Of a stretch of DNA of 64,000 nt, positions 52,415 to 64,000 are shown one piece after another (within the stretch, counting starts at the first letter, position 1; each line of letters begins with the position of its first letter). Made by a program: the position numbers and the translations under genes. The notes beneath the pieces were generated by a model. That model was not told where the DNA came from and searched no databases. It saw only the letters and a list, made by a program, of their open reading frames with translations. Source of the DNA: Pomacea canaliculata (taxonomy: Eukaryota; Mollusca; Gastropoda; Architaenioglossa; Ampullariidae); contig NC_037590.1 of assembly GCF_003073045.1 (NCBI RefSeq), positions 11,923,042 to 11,987,041 of the forward strand, in the 5' to 3' direction.

Positions 52415-54679
52415 GTTGTAACGTAAGAGCGCTATAGTAATATCTTATAATCAAACTAGCGATTACAACTATTTGTGATCATGTCAGAAGTTCGGGAAAT
52501 TGTTTAGGGTTTTTAAAGGTTTCCCTTCTATTGTCCAAACCACGTGAAGTAATTAAGACATCAGATTTCTGTACGCTGTATGTAAACGATATGAATACTT
52601 CATGAAGTGGAGAGATCTATATCGCTGTTGTCCTTTACCTTTAATTTTTAACAGTCTTACGAAACTAGAATGATAGGATGAACTATTTAATTCAAGAATA
52701 AACTTATTAAACAAAACTTCTATGACCTGCATCATATACAAAATTGTTTTTCCACCAAGCTCACGGTGAAGCGCAGTAAGGGATATAACACCAGCGACTA
52801 TGTTATAAATGTTGTGCCTTAGTTGTTTCCCTTTAGGGTGTAACCGTCATTACATCACAAAATACAAAATTAATAAATAGCTGTCAAACAGCTTTAATTT
52901 GAGACTTCTTTTTACAGTTTTCTTGTTTACGTCTGCTCCATCTTCAAAACAATTTCCAACCTTGGTGAACTCCCAGTGGTCAGTAAACACAGAGTGAGAG
53001 ACCGCATAAGATGACAAAAGGGGTGTGGTTGGTGAGAACTTGCGAATTCACAGACGGTCAGAGATATACAAATACACAACCAATCCATGGAAAAAAGACT
53101 GTTAAGTGTAACCAGCATTTACTAACATTACATAATAGATATAGGCAGCATATAGTGAGTTAGATTTTAGTCAATAAAGACGTATGAGGCTTATTTTGAA
53201 TATATATACAAAGATCGAGCGTTTATCTCAACCAATATATATTTAGGCGAGTATTAAACCAAGAGTATCTGTGCGAAATTAAGCAATGATGGAAAGGTTC
53301 TTTCAAAGACAAAATTAAAAGAACAAAAACTTACTGTAACTTACTAGAGAGGAAGCTGCATGCATGTATTATATGAAAGTTTGACTTTTGCATCGTGACT
53401 ATAATCTGTAGCCAAAGAGCATTTGTGTCGAAGCTGATCGAATGGTTCAAGCTTTTGATATTTTTTTTTTAATTCACAAATTTACTAATTTAATTTACCA
53501 AATAAAAGGAAAGGGAAAAAACTTTTAGTCACCCATTATATTTAAAGTGAATATTTTAACTGAACAAAATATTTCCCCTAGTTTAATTGTTTAATTTTCC
53601 CATGGATGCCTCCAGACAGGGTTAGATGGTTGGAATGTTTCCCGCCAAATATAGAGAATGAAAAACAAAGGATTTTATCAATCACTAGTTCAAAAGTACG
53701 CTATATTCTTATGATATGTTGGAAAACATCCAATACAAAACACCTCCTCTCCCATCCATTTTAATTCTCACACGCGCCTAAAAGTAGGTCACTACGGGCA
53801 AAAGAATAATAGCCAAGTTCCGCAACCTGTTCACAGGATCGCATGAAATGTTCAGACACAGTGGTTCGAGAAAGGAGAAAGTGCACTAACTTTAATAACA
53901 ATGATTTCTTCACCTAAGAAACAGTATTAGAACTCAACAAGATGGAATATTATCCATGTACTTACATAGCACGTGTCACGCGGTTGGCACTTTCTCACGA
54001 CCTGGTGCAGATTATTCCAGACGGCTCGCCAGTAAACACTGCCGCATGTTCCTGTCCCTTGTCCCGGGTGTCGAGTTTCTGAAAGCCTCCCTTCCTTTCC
54101 TTTGCCATTTCTTTCTCTGTGTCTGCTGCAGGCTGGCGAGGATTCGGTGATGTGTTTGTTTCCATGCTGGGCGAGAGCTAGGATTAAAACTGCTCACCTC
54201 GGCTGGGCGTGAGAGCCGAAAAAAATAATTAATAATTTAAAAGTCAATAATATAGTCTTTGAAAATTTAGTCAAGGTCTCTTTGCTTTTTATTTTCTTTG
54301 AAGTACTCTGATGCTTGGTAAATGCACTTACCTAAATATGTATGCAAATACGTGGATTTTATTGTAAGTGCACGCATCCCGGATCAACATATCTTCTAGT
54401 GTGTGTAGATGTGTGTCTGTTCCCTCGATCGGCAGCACATACACGTAAAAGAACATTAATTTTAATCTGACACCCGCGTTACATGTAGTCCCCGCTAAAA
54501 ACGTCTTATAGTTATGGTCATTCCTGCAGATGGCTTATTAATTTTGTCCGGTCAAGTTACAGACACGGTTCTTCCCCCCATTATTTTTATTGCGGTAACT
54601 GTTTTATGCGTACAGAATATATTAGTATACATAGAACCCCTGTTCCATCATTAAACCTACAGACAAAAGAGTTGGTCTG

Positions 54680-54752
54680 TGGAGATGCGGGGTATCGATC
54701 CCCGTACCTCTCGCATGCTAAGCGAGCGCTCTACCATTTGAGCTACATCCCC
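54680..54752 (-). tRNA. tRNA-Ala (anticodon AGC), copy 3
   Basis: A third identical 73-base tRNA-Ala(AGC) on the minus strand, 2.3 kb from copy 2. A TTTT run follows about 15 bases downstream. Stems, discriminator A and internal promoter boxes are all intact, so it looks functional. Confidence 0.97.
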
Positions 54753-55249
54753 TTGTATCTAGACTGGAGACATTTTTGAATATATTCTAAATGTTTTTGT
54801 ATTTCCTAGTAAAAGTCATTTAGTCTCTTGAATTGTGGACAACTTACATTTTTATACTTTGGATTTCCACTCGCCGTTGTGATTTAAACCAAACTCTTGA
54901 AGACTTGCCATTATACTTTGAGTTTAGTAAGGGAAGTACAGTATGTGTATAATTTAGGTAAAGGTATAATTGTAAGATAAAGAAACTGTAATGACTGGTC
55001 TGTGGCAGAAAAAAATGTCTGTCAACTGCAGCATAGGAAAAGCGTGCTTCATGTACAGTGACAAGAAAGAGCGTATCAACGGTAGAGTTAAAACAAAAAG
55101 AAAATTAAAACAGAGTGAATGAACAGGCCGGGTTTAAAAGTCGTAAAAAAAAAAAACTTTATCAAAGATAATTACATTTAAAATCTGGACATGATTAGTC
55201 AATATATAAAGATGAAAAATTGTTGTAAAAGGTTTTTGACTCGTAGCTT

Positions 55250-55680
55250 CACGCAGTCAGAAATATGGCATATTGCCATAAATAACATAATTTTAGACCA
55301 AACACCCTCTCCATCCCAAATTTCAGTTGTTGACCTCAGGCAGGCGCTAAAAAGCGCCACGTATGCTAAAAACTCCCTACCAGAGGTCCCTTGTGCCAGC
55401 AGCTGTAACCATCCTAAATAAAAGGCACAAGGACTCCTAGATAGGTCTGCGATATTACCTGGCATTCTTCTTATAGGAGGTTTACATGTATGTGTGAGAA
55501 GGTGTAGATAAGTGATTTCTGTTGAATGTCTTCTATGGGTATGTCTGCCCATTATATGTTGTGTATATATATATGTGCTCGTGTTATATGTTTGTATGTT
55601 TGGCTGTGATTGTGAGCACACAAAAAAATAATTTGTCTTCGACTTACTTGAACAGACAATAAAGTTTGATTTCATTTGAA
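55250..55680 (+). mobile_element. LINE-like 3-prime end fragment
   Basis: Around 55385-55435 one frame reads SLVPAAVTILNKRHKD. This resembles the last residues of many LINE polyproteins, where a short SFFPAAI..LN motif precedes the stop. About 240 bases of AT/TG-rich sequence follow, ending in AATAAAGTTTGATTTCATTTG, which looks like a LINE 3-prime tail with its polyadenylation signal. The protein match is short, so the call is moderate. Confidence 0.45.
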
Positions 55681-56109
55681 GGTTCATTCAAACAGATTAG
55701 TAAAAACAAGTAGATAAGGATAGTACTAAGGTAAACCCTATGAAAATGAAAAATATGTCCAGGAAGGGGGTGGGGGTTGGAATTGGTGTTTTATGCAAGT
55801 AAGGCTATATCATGGCAAGGCAGCCAGGCCTGTAAACAGATGCCACATGCAGAGAAAGAACAGTGTGCCCGAGATGAGAGCTGAACCGGACAGCCAACCT
55901 TCACTGTATTTGTGACAGAACAAAGATAAGAATGGGTATCAGTTCCATGAGGGAAAAGGCCCACAAAGTTTTTGCAGAGTGTGATCAGAGATGCTCATTG
56001 GGTGCTGATAATAGAATGTACACTATACTAGCAATGGTTTTAGGGATAAAAGATTCTGTGTGACAGTTACTATAGAAGCTTCAATGGATGAGAACAAGAA
56101 TGTCGTCCA

Positions 56110-57050
56110 GATGCTCTGATTTTAAACAGGCTTTTGCTTCTGCCCCACATAAGAGACTGTTCATCAAATTATGGAATTTGTGGAGATTTTTAAAAATGGC
56201 TTAGATGCTTTTTTTTTTTAATAAAGAGGGAAATATGTTAGAGTAGGATCTGTAGAACCAGGTAAAGCCAAATTTATATGAGTGGAATTTCTCAGGTATT
56301 TTAGGTCTGGTATTGTTTACGATACTCATCAATGATTTACCAGATACATTATTCAGTACTTGTAAGTTGTTTGCAGATGACACAAAAATAAATAAAAATG
56401 TGTGAAATAGCACACTGATTCAAAGTGACACTGAAAAATCACAAGAGTAGTGTGAAAGATGGTAATTATATATTTAAATATATTAAAGTGTGGAATTATA
56501 CATAAAGATAAAAATAATCCCCAAGATGCATGTACAGAATAAAAATAGATGATAAAGTTCAGAAAATAAAAGCGTGTTTCTTTGGTCAAGTTTAATTTGA
56601 GCTGTCTTTTATCTTATGCATCCAAAGAGTGGTAGGCAAGACAAATTAAATAGTTGGCATTATAAAGAGGACTTTTGAATATTTAGAGACATTTTAAAAA
56701 TTGTACAAAACTGTGCATGTAAATTTTGAATATGCCTATGTCATCAGGTGCCCATTCACAAATGTCAATCAATATCAGTCTAAAGTGTACACAGACATGT
56801 TTCTAAATTGTTAGACTGTAGAGGTATGTCTTATTCTGATATATTGAAGAACTCCACTTTCTAAAAGGAAAGAAAATCAGTGGAGACCTTATTCAGATGT
56901 TCAAGATATTAAATGGATGCGATGGCACTGATATGCATTTATTTTTGCTCCTCACTACAAAGTAACATTAACTGAAGGACAAGATTTTTAACAAGCGTAC
57001 AGCTAAATGCGAACAGACATTAAATAGACTGCAAGGCCAAGAAAATAATT
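56110..57050 (+). mobile_element. Degraded CR1/Jockey-type LINE, reverse-transcriptase region
   Basis: Pieces of a reverse transcriptase appear in order but in several frames. DFKQAFASAPHKRLFIKL near 56117 is the DF.KAFD.V.H box. LFTILINDLPDTLFST and CKLFADDTKI near 56315-56390 are the INDLP and FADD catalytic boxes. Farther on, GRQDKLNSWHYK, CRGMSYSDILKN and ETLFRCSRY match the LINE C-terminal region (ANK..GLIKRTF, LKGLSYSERLK, GDLIQMFKILNG). Several stops and frameshifts show it is long dead. Catalytic FADD is visible. The order of motifs fits the CR1 group best, but this is from memory of the family and not from a search. Confidence 0.75.
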
Positions 57051-57739
57051 GCCAGTGCCTACTTCTACTTAAATGTGAACAAAAACACTCATGTCCTCTC
57101 CATTCCTAAATAATGTTACACTACAAAGGGTGGGCATTTGCATTGCAAGAGAAGGGTGCCATGTATTTCTGATTATTATATACCTGCAGTATAATGTTAT
57201 TTCTTTCTGCATAACAAAAGCCATCCTCAAGATAAGCCATGACTTGATTTTAATAGCTGGTACAAATGCTGGTATGTCATGTATTTGCTGATTTGGGGGT
57301 TTTATCAACAAGGATAACTTAAAAGAAAAAAATCAGGCTTCACAAAGATTTGACTTTTAGTGTATGTTTTTATTAGAATATCAACTAGTGTGGCTCTCAA
57401 GACATGCAAATTTACACCGTTCATCCATTTCGTCAAATTAAGCAGAATGTTCCTATCAGTTATGGCTCGGTTATTAGCAAAATTTAGCTGGTGTATGTTG
57501 ATATTGGGCATTTTTATTTTTGATGTACTTCCTGCATTCTAAAGTGGTTCAAAATCGCAAATTATCATGCACCCATTGCTCAACATGAGCTGTCACGTTA
57601 TGGGCAATGCATTCAATATTTAAAAAAGTCAAAAGTTGACCAAGAAAATCATAGCTGGAAGAGCTGGCAACATAAATCAGTTCTGGTGAAATCTGCTATC
57701 CCAGCTAATATATTTTTAATGAATGTTGATGTCTGCTAT

Positions 57740-58238
57740 ACCCCGCTCGCTTTCTCCTTCTTTTGAAAACCAGACTAAAATTTAACAGATGCATCTTCAT
57801 CTATAAAATACTAACAGGTAAACTGTCCCCCAGACTCTCTTTATTATTTTCCTCAAATAACACTCGAACTTCTCTAAAATTTAATATTCCCATCCCTAGA
57901 ATAGACCTTTTCAAATCAAGTCTGAAATGCTCAGGGAGTGTGCTGTGGAATAGCCTCCCTCTACATCTTAAGCAAATAACTGCCTTTAACACCAATTACC
58001 AAAATACATGAAGGAAAAAGAGATACTTCCCAATGTCAGGATTCTTGTAAATGTTTTAACCACCACTTATGTACATATTCACCTTCCACTCTCCTTTGAT
58101 ATCTTACCTTATTACTATTCATTCTTTTAGTACTTAATTACTTATTCTTTCCCTATAATCGGCAAGAATTGAATGGAAAAAAAGCATTTTTTGCTTCCTT
58201 TACCTCTCTTTAATAAAGAATTGTCATTGTCTCACATC
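57740..58238 (+). mobile_element. LINE 3-prime end (C-terminal coding tail plus 3-prime UTR)
   Basis: A frame from 57763 to 58011 reads LKFNRCIFIYKILTGKLSP, then IPIPRIDLFKSSLKCSGSVL and WNSLPLHL, ending at TGA. This is the usual end of Jockey/RTE-like LINE polyproteins (LFIYKI..., RID..K.S..F.G...WN.LP). The following 3-prime UTR ends near AATAAAGAATTGTCATTGTC at 58211-58232. The frame is open over 80 residues, so it is younger than the element at 56.1 kb. The copy is 5-prime truncated and lies convergent to SLC25A17. Confidence 0.75.
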
Positions 58239-59140
58239 AGTTGCAATGATACTCTTCAGCCTGAAATTGGCAATTTTATATAAAACAGCAACCAGAATTT
58301 CATATTCACACAAGCACAAGCATTCATGAGTAAATAGACATTATTTGCAACAGACCAAATCCTCAAGTCTTTGCTTACTGGCATTAAACGCCAAATAAAT
58401 ATTCTACATGAAAATCAGTGTCACTGCACTTCTCAACAGCAATAAGCATCCTTTGTTACAATATACAGGAATGTAACTTATTAAAGGAACACAACTGTGA
58501 TAGCAAGATTAACATCAGAGTAGTCAAAAACTTCCTGATGCATACACCCAATTACCAGGCACCCGCCATTTAAAACAATCCAAGACAATGCAACAAGCCA
58601 TGTAATCCTTTTACACTTTCAGGATAAAATCAATCCAGGTTTAATTGATTCTCACTCTTTCACACACACACAGCCAATTTTCTGTGCCAACATGGCAGCT
58701 CTGTTGCACATATCTCCACAACATGCTATCATTGTTTGTACAAGTATTAGCAATATGAAATTTGGAAAAAATCAGAAATTATTTCCAACCATGGTTACAT
58801 CCCTTTGACTACAAGGAAAGTGGGTCTCACAGGAAATTTTCAAAATTTCATATCAAAACCCTCTTTTTAAAATTATGGTCGTTCCTTCCCTTTGAATCTA
58901 AAAATGTACACTTTAAAGATAGTGTAAGGTAGGAACAGTTGATTTTTGTTATTCTTTTCTTACATTTTGCTTTGTCCTATATTGTTGGTTTTTTTTTTTT
59001 AAAGGTATTTTGTGCATTCCATAGTAATAAGCCCTTTCTCATCTTTGCAATGCGAATGAGTTAAAGGCTGTGTGACCCACGACCTCAGTCAACAAAGATT
59101 TGGACAACAAACACTTTGGTGGAAGAAGATAGCTTGGAGA

Positions 59141-62100
59141 CTAAGGTTTTGCAATGGGGATTTGCATGCCCATGAGCCTGAATGTGAAAGCAGCTATCTT
59201 TTCATAGGCAAGGAACATAAGAGCTGCTGTTAGGACTGTTTGTAGCAGCTTTGCCTCCATGCCTTTGTATAGTGCTCCTATTCCTTGTTGCCTGCAAAAT
59301 AAGAAGGATGTTTTAAAAATATGCTTTAAACAAAAATGGCTATTTATGGTTCTACGACGGCTACTTAGGGGCAGTATCCAGTTTGTGTTAAAGGGATTAT
59401 ATTATAAAGGGGCTCATATGATGCAGAATATTTACTCACTTTACAAGATATAAAATGTTTTGTATCATGGATTGAGCCTTCTCTGCTTTTGAAAGCCCAG
59501 CCTGAAACATCACCAAAGACAATTTAAAAAAATAAATAGTTTACTGTTGGAATATCATTGATATACATGGTGTCCATATGTACAATATAACAGTTTAATC
59601 TAGACTGTAACTTTGTGTAAAAAGTTTCTTTTAAAAATTTTTCCATATAAATATGCATAGACAAAACACACACTCTCTCACCATATGCTTACCCTTAGGC
59701 GGCTTTGGATTACTTGAAGGGGATATGTAGAGGATGTAGCTATACTCTTTGCGATGGCACCAATCACAAAGTAAAGTAATCCACTCAGCTCCTGTTTAAA
59801 ATAAATGGAAAAAAAAAATTGTCAGGTTTAAATCAACATCATAACACTTTATGTAACATTGACAGATAGGAATGCATGCTGATTTGAATATAAAAGTCAA
59901 AATAAGAAAGAAATTCGCTCATTTTTAAAAGCTGAGTAAGTATAGTCTAGCTTGCTGTTGAACATCTTTAACATTTAATTTCTTTCCATTAATCTATACT
60001 TTTCTACATATTTAAAAAAATGTTTTTGATGTATCTATTGTGTATTGTAGGTACAATTTATATTTAGCATTTAAGTGTTAAGATTACAAATTCTAAAATT
60101 ACTGTTTCTAATTCACATTATGCCCCAACTCTGAGCTTTTTATACATGCCTCCACTGAATTTCCAGTCTGCAGAATTATAACAGGCATCATTTAAAAAGT
60201 CTAATGTTCAAAAAATGTTGACATGAACAGACTAAATGTCAGAGAATTACTATTTATAGTCTTGAGAAAACAATGCACATGTGGAAGATTGGGGTATAAA
60301 AGAATTCCTAATAAGCAAAAATGATAAAAAGAAATTTTGCTGAATCTACTCAGGAAAGCAAAAGTACAGAAGCAGTGTTCCTGTTATTGTCTTCTGTGGA
60401 AAAGAAACCAAGTCTTGTATTTGGAGTACTCACAGAGGTATTGAAGATGCGCTGGAAATATCGTTTAAGTGACTCATACACCATGAAGTGTATTGCAGGA
60501 TTGGCAGCCAGCAAGATAGATGGTGCCGTGCCATTCCAGAGAGACCAGAATCCTTCCTGTTTTACAATTTTCATCAGGCAGTCTGCAGCATCAAAATCAT
60601 GTCTTTTAAAATAAATAAGAGAAGTCAAGTAAAAAGTCAGTGAAAATTTAAACCAACTTCCCATTGACAAGTAGAAAATGTTCATCTCATTTAATAAGGA
60701 AAAGTAGCAATGTCTGTCCTCTTTGATAATTTTACACTATTTATTCTACGCAAAACCCCACCATTTGTCTAATCCTAACAAAATTCTGAGACATAAAGCC
60801 CATTTCATTAAGTTCATAGTTAATGTCAGGTTCATGTACTTTGATCTTTTCAATTTAATTTTCGTGAAGGTTCCAAAGCCACCCCACATGTAACCCTAAG
60901 TCACAATAATAATGACAATGTGATCTCTTCCTTGAAATAGTCTGCTCCAAATCAACCCAGGCATGGCATATTATCCTTACTAACATTTTTTTTTTACAAA
61001 AGAAAATCATCCCATTTCCTACTTTCTCAACATTAAATACAACTGTAAAATGCTGCACTTTGTTAACATACCAAGAATACCATCATATTTCCTTTCCGCC
61101 TCCTCATAGACCTTTGTATGAAGTTTGGCACCCTGAAGTTTGAGACGGGTGTTGGCCACCCACAGTGGTGTGGTTGTCAGAACATTCACTACACCTGCAA
61201 CAAAACTCTTGAATCACAACATCGAATAAACCTCAAGCTAATTTACTAAATCTATATGCATTCAACTTCCAGTAATAAGAAAAAAAATTAAAGCTTTCTT
61301 TTTCAGAGATTCCTCCTTCACTTGTCACCAGTCAAAGATAATGATTTCCAGAAGGGATTATTAGAATCTTCTTTAGCTGTAAATGTTTTTAATGGGGTCT
61401 TTAAGGTATTTGATTCAAGTACTGATCTGTTCATAAGAAAGGTAAATGTAATTTCCCTACATCTATCAGTGCCCAGAGGTGGTTTTACTGCCTATGGACA
61501 AAGGATACAAGTACTTCTTACATCAAATTTTTAGCAAAGTTCAACTTGAAATTAATGCATATTTATTATAACCGAATGAAAAAACATTTTAAAAATCCAG
61601 TTTTTTAATAAACATATTATGCACAATATTGACAAAAATTCATAAGAAAATAATTGTCTCACAATAGTCAATAATAATTACACATACACAAACTGAACCA
61701 ATCAGCATAAGGTGGCCACAAACTTTTGTTAACTCCCAAACGTGATAATAGTAAGTCAACTGACATTCTCGCAACAGAGATTCTTTGTTTCCAACTCAGT
61801 ACTGTTAAGTGCTACCACTACTATTAAATCTGACACAAAATTTTAAAATAATTAAATATATAGAATGTTAGCAAGATTTTTTGGCCACCTTACAAAACTG
61901 GTTAAAGACAAAAATTAGATCACTAAAAAGAATTTCTGACATAAAACAGCATGCTTTAAAAAAGAAAGACTAAAAATAATTTACTTGAGAATGGCAGAAA
62001 TAGTCAGTTTTCGTTAAAGATTATATTGTCGATTTGAAGTTTGGACAAAAGCTAGAAATACAAACAGCTGCTTCTAAAAGTAAACTATTAGAAGTGAATG

Positions 62101-62959
62101 ATAGATCTGACAAAGATGCACACTGGATAACAGATCACTATTGGTTCAATCTGTCCCTTTATAGTGAACTGCCACGATATAGCCTTAGCTGCATAAAAAA
62201 CCAATTATCTAAACCCCCCAATTTCACAGTAAGTGAAAACCAAAACACACAAAAAAGAAGCGCTCACACATGGAGGTAACATAAAGTAAGCAAGAATTCC
62301 ATAGCCTAATGGCTGTAGGAAATGAACATAGGTGGTTGACTGTGTATAGGACACTGCATGTGGAAAACTGCCCTAACCCTGCCTCTGATAAATCAGGTCG
62401 GCAAGTCGACAGCTGCTGATGGGCAAAGAATCTTTAGCCAAAATCATGCTAACCACTAAGCTTTCCTACATGCTTTTTTGTTTAAACTTTTTTGTGTGAA
62501 TGACTAATCCAAATCTTTCACAGGTTAATTTCACAAGGAATAGCAACCATCTCATTACAATAACATCTCTCAGGATCTTCAAGTGAAATTATTAGTCAAT
62601 GCCATACAAACATAAATATTAAAAATATCAGACCCAATGAGATTTACATGAAATGACTCTTATATAAGCAGTACCAATTAAAAACAAGTTGTAAAAATCT
62701 AATAAAACATATCAGCTTTTAATATTTAATAATGACAGAAGTTATGGAGGTCAGAAAGTAGCCAAGCCTGCAGGCAAGAAAAAGCAGTGCAGTGTTTGTC
62801 TGGGAGTACCTGCCACAAATGCAAGGTGCAGATCAGTGACTGGGCCAGGAGAAAAACCAAGAATGAGAAGACTGGACTGTAGGATGTGGTAGATGTAGAA
62901 ATAGACAAAATTTGAGATCCACTGTGTAAAAGCCAAGGACTGCCACCCACGGTAGATTC
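59141..62959 (-). CDS. SLC25A17: Peroxisomal adenine nucleotide/CoA carrier SLC25A17 (PMP34), missing N-terminal exon(s)
   Basis: A mitochondrial-carrier-family transporter of the peroxisomal membrane, known to exchange CoA, FAD, NAD and adenine nucleotides. Exons in transcript order are 62810-62959, 61072-61194, 60434-60582, 59693-59791, 59440-59501 and 59141-59291. All have AG acceptors and GT donors and agree in phase to a TAG at 59141-59143. The translation follows human PMP34 closely: IYRGW and [16 protein letters not shown] with [104 protein letters not shown] and [20 protein letters not shown]. The second repeat has PLW where most carriers have PxD/E; this is normal for PMP34. The missing part is about the first 58 residues (repeat 1), which I could not find up to 64000. 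The protein would end [10 protein letters not shown]. Acceptor choice for 60582 was set by phase and by KYDGIL-DCLMK continuity. Confidence 0.95.
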
Positions 62960-64000
62960 CTGAGCTTTGTATCAAATAAAGAAAATGCCAATGATTTCTT
63001 TTTCTTCTTTTCCACTTTCTGCTACTAAGATATTATGCTGAAATTTTTTTAAGGCAAAAATCCCACGATGTGAACATAAAACTAATCCTTGAACCCTTTA
63101 TATAGGGTTAAAGGGATATGAAGAGTACAACACCTATAACTCATTCAGTACAGGTGTATTGACGCAACTAAGCTGTGGCTATTAAGATTTTTGCATTTGT
63201 GAGCGTAAACTATATATGATTAGATAAAAGATCAGATGCTACATTTTTCGTCATGGAAACAACTACAAATTAGTTATACTCAGTGATGTGCCAAAATCTG
63301 TTTCCCCTCACTTTTACCGGGCATTTATGACCTTCAACTGCTACTCCACTAGCAATCACTCATTTCCTGGCCATATCAATAATACTTAAGGAAATTTTGC
63401 AATGCCAAGTGACCTGTCACCTTTGGCATATGAATGACCAGTCTCCATATATTACTACATGTCCAAACTTCAATGGCAGAGAAACTATGCAGAATAAGCA
63501 AACCAGAAAAATTACAAAAAACCAAGACAAATATTTTTATATTTTTGTTTATATCAAGACAAGCAAAAATCAGCATGTAATAGTGAAGTCATTTAAGGAA
63601 ACATTTGAACACCTCTAGCAAACACAAATTATCACTACACTGTTATGCTAAGGAGAAAATGCCTGTAAGGCAGCGGTTCTCAACCTGTGGGGCGCGACCC
63701 CCTGGGGGGTCGCGACGTGCCTACAAGGGGGTCGCGAAGGTGGTCATTTTTTTAAAAAGTTTCTTATACTGGTATTAGTGAAATTAGTTTACATTGTGTA
63801 ACCGAGTGGTGCGGGGGCTCAAACTCCAAATCTCTTCTCCCTATTCAAGTACACTGTCTCGGCATGCAGTGACTTCTCACTTCCAAAACTCAAAACACAA
63901 TCCCCCTCTCAACAATTAAGCCTCCAATCTCCCTCCTCTTTGCCCTCTCTCTCCCCCAATCTCTCATCGCTGACTCCCCTCTCCCTCTCCAGTCACACCT
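62960..64000. other. Upstream intron of SLC25A17
   Basis: This follows the acceptor at 62960-62961, going upstream on the minus strand. The N-terminal PLDTARLRLQ-like exon was searched for and not seen, so it lies beyond 64000. The hAT-like terminus at 63671 and a C/T-rich tail from about 63880 are the only structures. Confidence 0.6.
63671..63745. mobile_element. hAT-like DNA transposon terminal inverted repeat
   Basis: The sequence CAGCGGTTCTCAACCTGTGG, then a GC-rich self-complementary stretch (GCGCGACCCCC and GGGGGGTCGCG), is the familiar start of hAT/Charlie-type non-autonomous elements. It lies in the upstream intron of SLC25A17. The matching opposite end was not found before 64000, so element length and the 8-base target duplication cannot be judged. 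Confidence 0.7.

Larger units (their letters stand above)
51261..59140. other. Intergenic region with tRNA pair and LINE graveyard
   Basis: It contains two tRNA-Ala genes and three LINE remnants described separately. A second minus-strand AT|GTAAGT site ends at 53966 (context CACGTGCTAT) in a GC-richer patch (53980-54200) and could be another upstream exon. Nothing else is recognised. Confidence 0.4.

Noticed and set aside
62290-62460. Possible SINE-like segment in an SLC25A17 intron
   Set aside because: It has a vague feel of a mobile element but no tRNA-like head, tail or second copy in the window.

Overview
This window is animal genomic DNA, most likely from a lophotrochozoan invertebrate and probably a gastropod mollusc. 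The basis is three innexin gap-junction genes, spliced genes with long AT-rich introns, identical nuclear tRNA-Ala genes, many microsatellites, and decayed non-LTR retrotransposon and hAT-like remains. There are no operons, ribosome binding sites or other prokaryotic features. The species is inferred, not shown.

Layout. From 1 to about 38.7 kb, a head-to-tail cluster of innexin paralogues lies on the minus strand. Paralogue A is partial and runs off the left edge (coding exons within 427-1335). Paralogue B is complete in one main coding exon (4751-5960). Paralogue C has four coding exons (36759-38734). Transcription order is C, B, A. In all three, the first recognisable coding exon begins with a G that completes a codon split 2+1 by an intron. 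The simplest reading is an AT|G split start codon, so the 5-prime exons lie upstream. A candidate first exon for C ends at 51078. A and C each differ from the expected frame by exactly one missing base, which is either assembly error or decay. C also has a GC-AG intron.

The rest up to about 59 kb is gene-poor. It holds three identical tRNA-Ala(AGC) genes (17.80 kb plus strand; 52.34 and 54.68 kb minus strand), fragments of four non-LTR retrotransposons (9.6, 55.3, 56.1 and 57.7 kb), a previously unassigned repeat present as an inverted pair (10.3 and 44.9 kb), local tandem duplications (7.8-8.4, 21.1 and 22.8 kb), a palindrome-rich AT tract (24.0-24.3 kb) and simple repeats including an 86-base AC run.

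From 59.1 kb to the right edge lies most of a minus-strand gene for the peroxisomal carrier SLC25A17 (PMP34). Six coding exons are resolved with consistent splice phases, including the 3-prime end; the N-terminal exon or exons lie beyond 64 kb. A hAT-like terminal inverted repeat sits in its upstream intron at 63.67 kb.

The three innexins would make subunits of gap-junction channels or hemichannels. SLC25A17 and the tRNAs are unrelated housekeeping neighbours. I found no convincing new molecular system. The observations most worth checking are the split start codon shared by the innexins, their differing intron positions, the possible remote promoters, and the inverted dispersed repeat.
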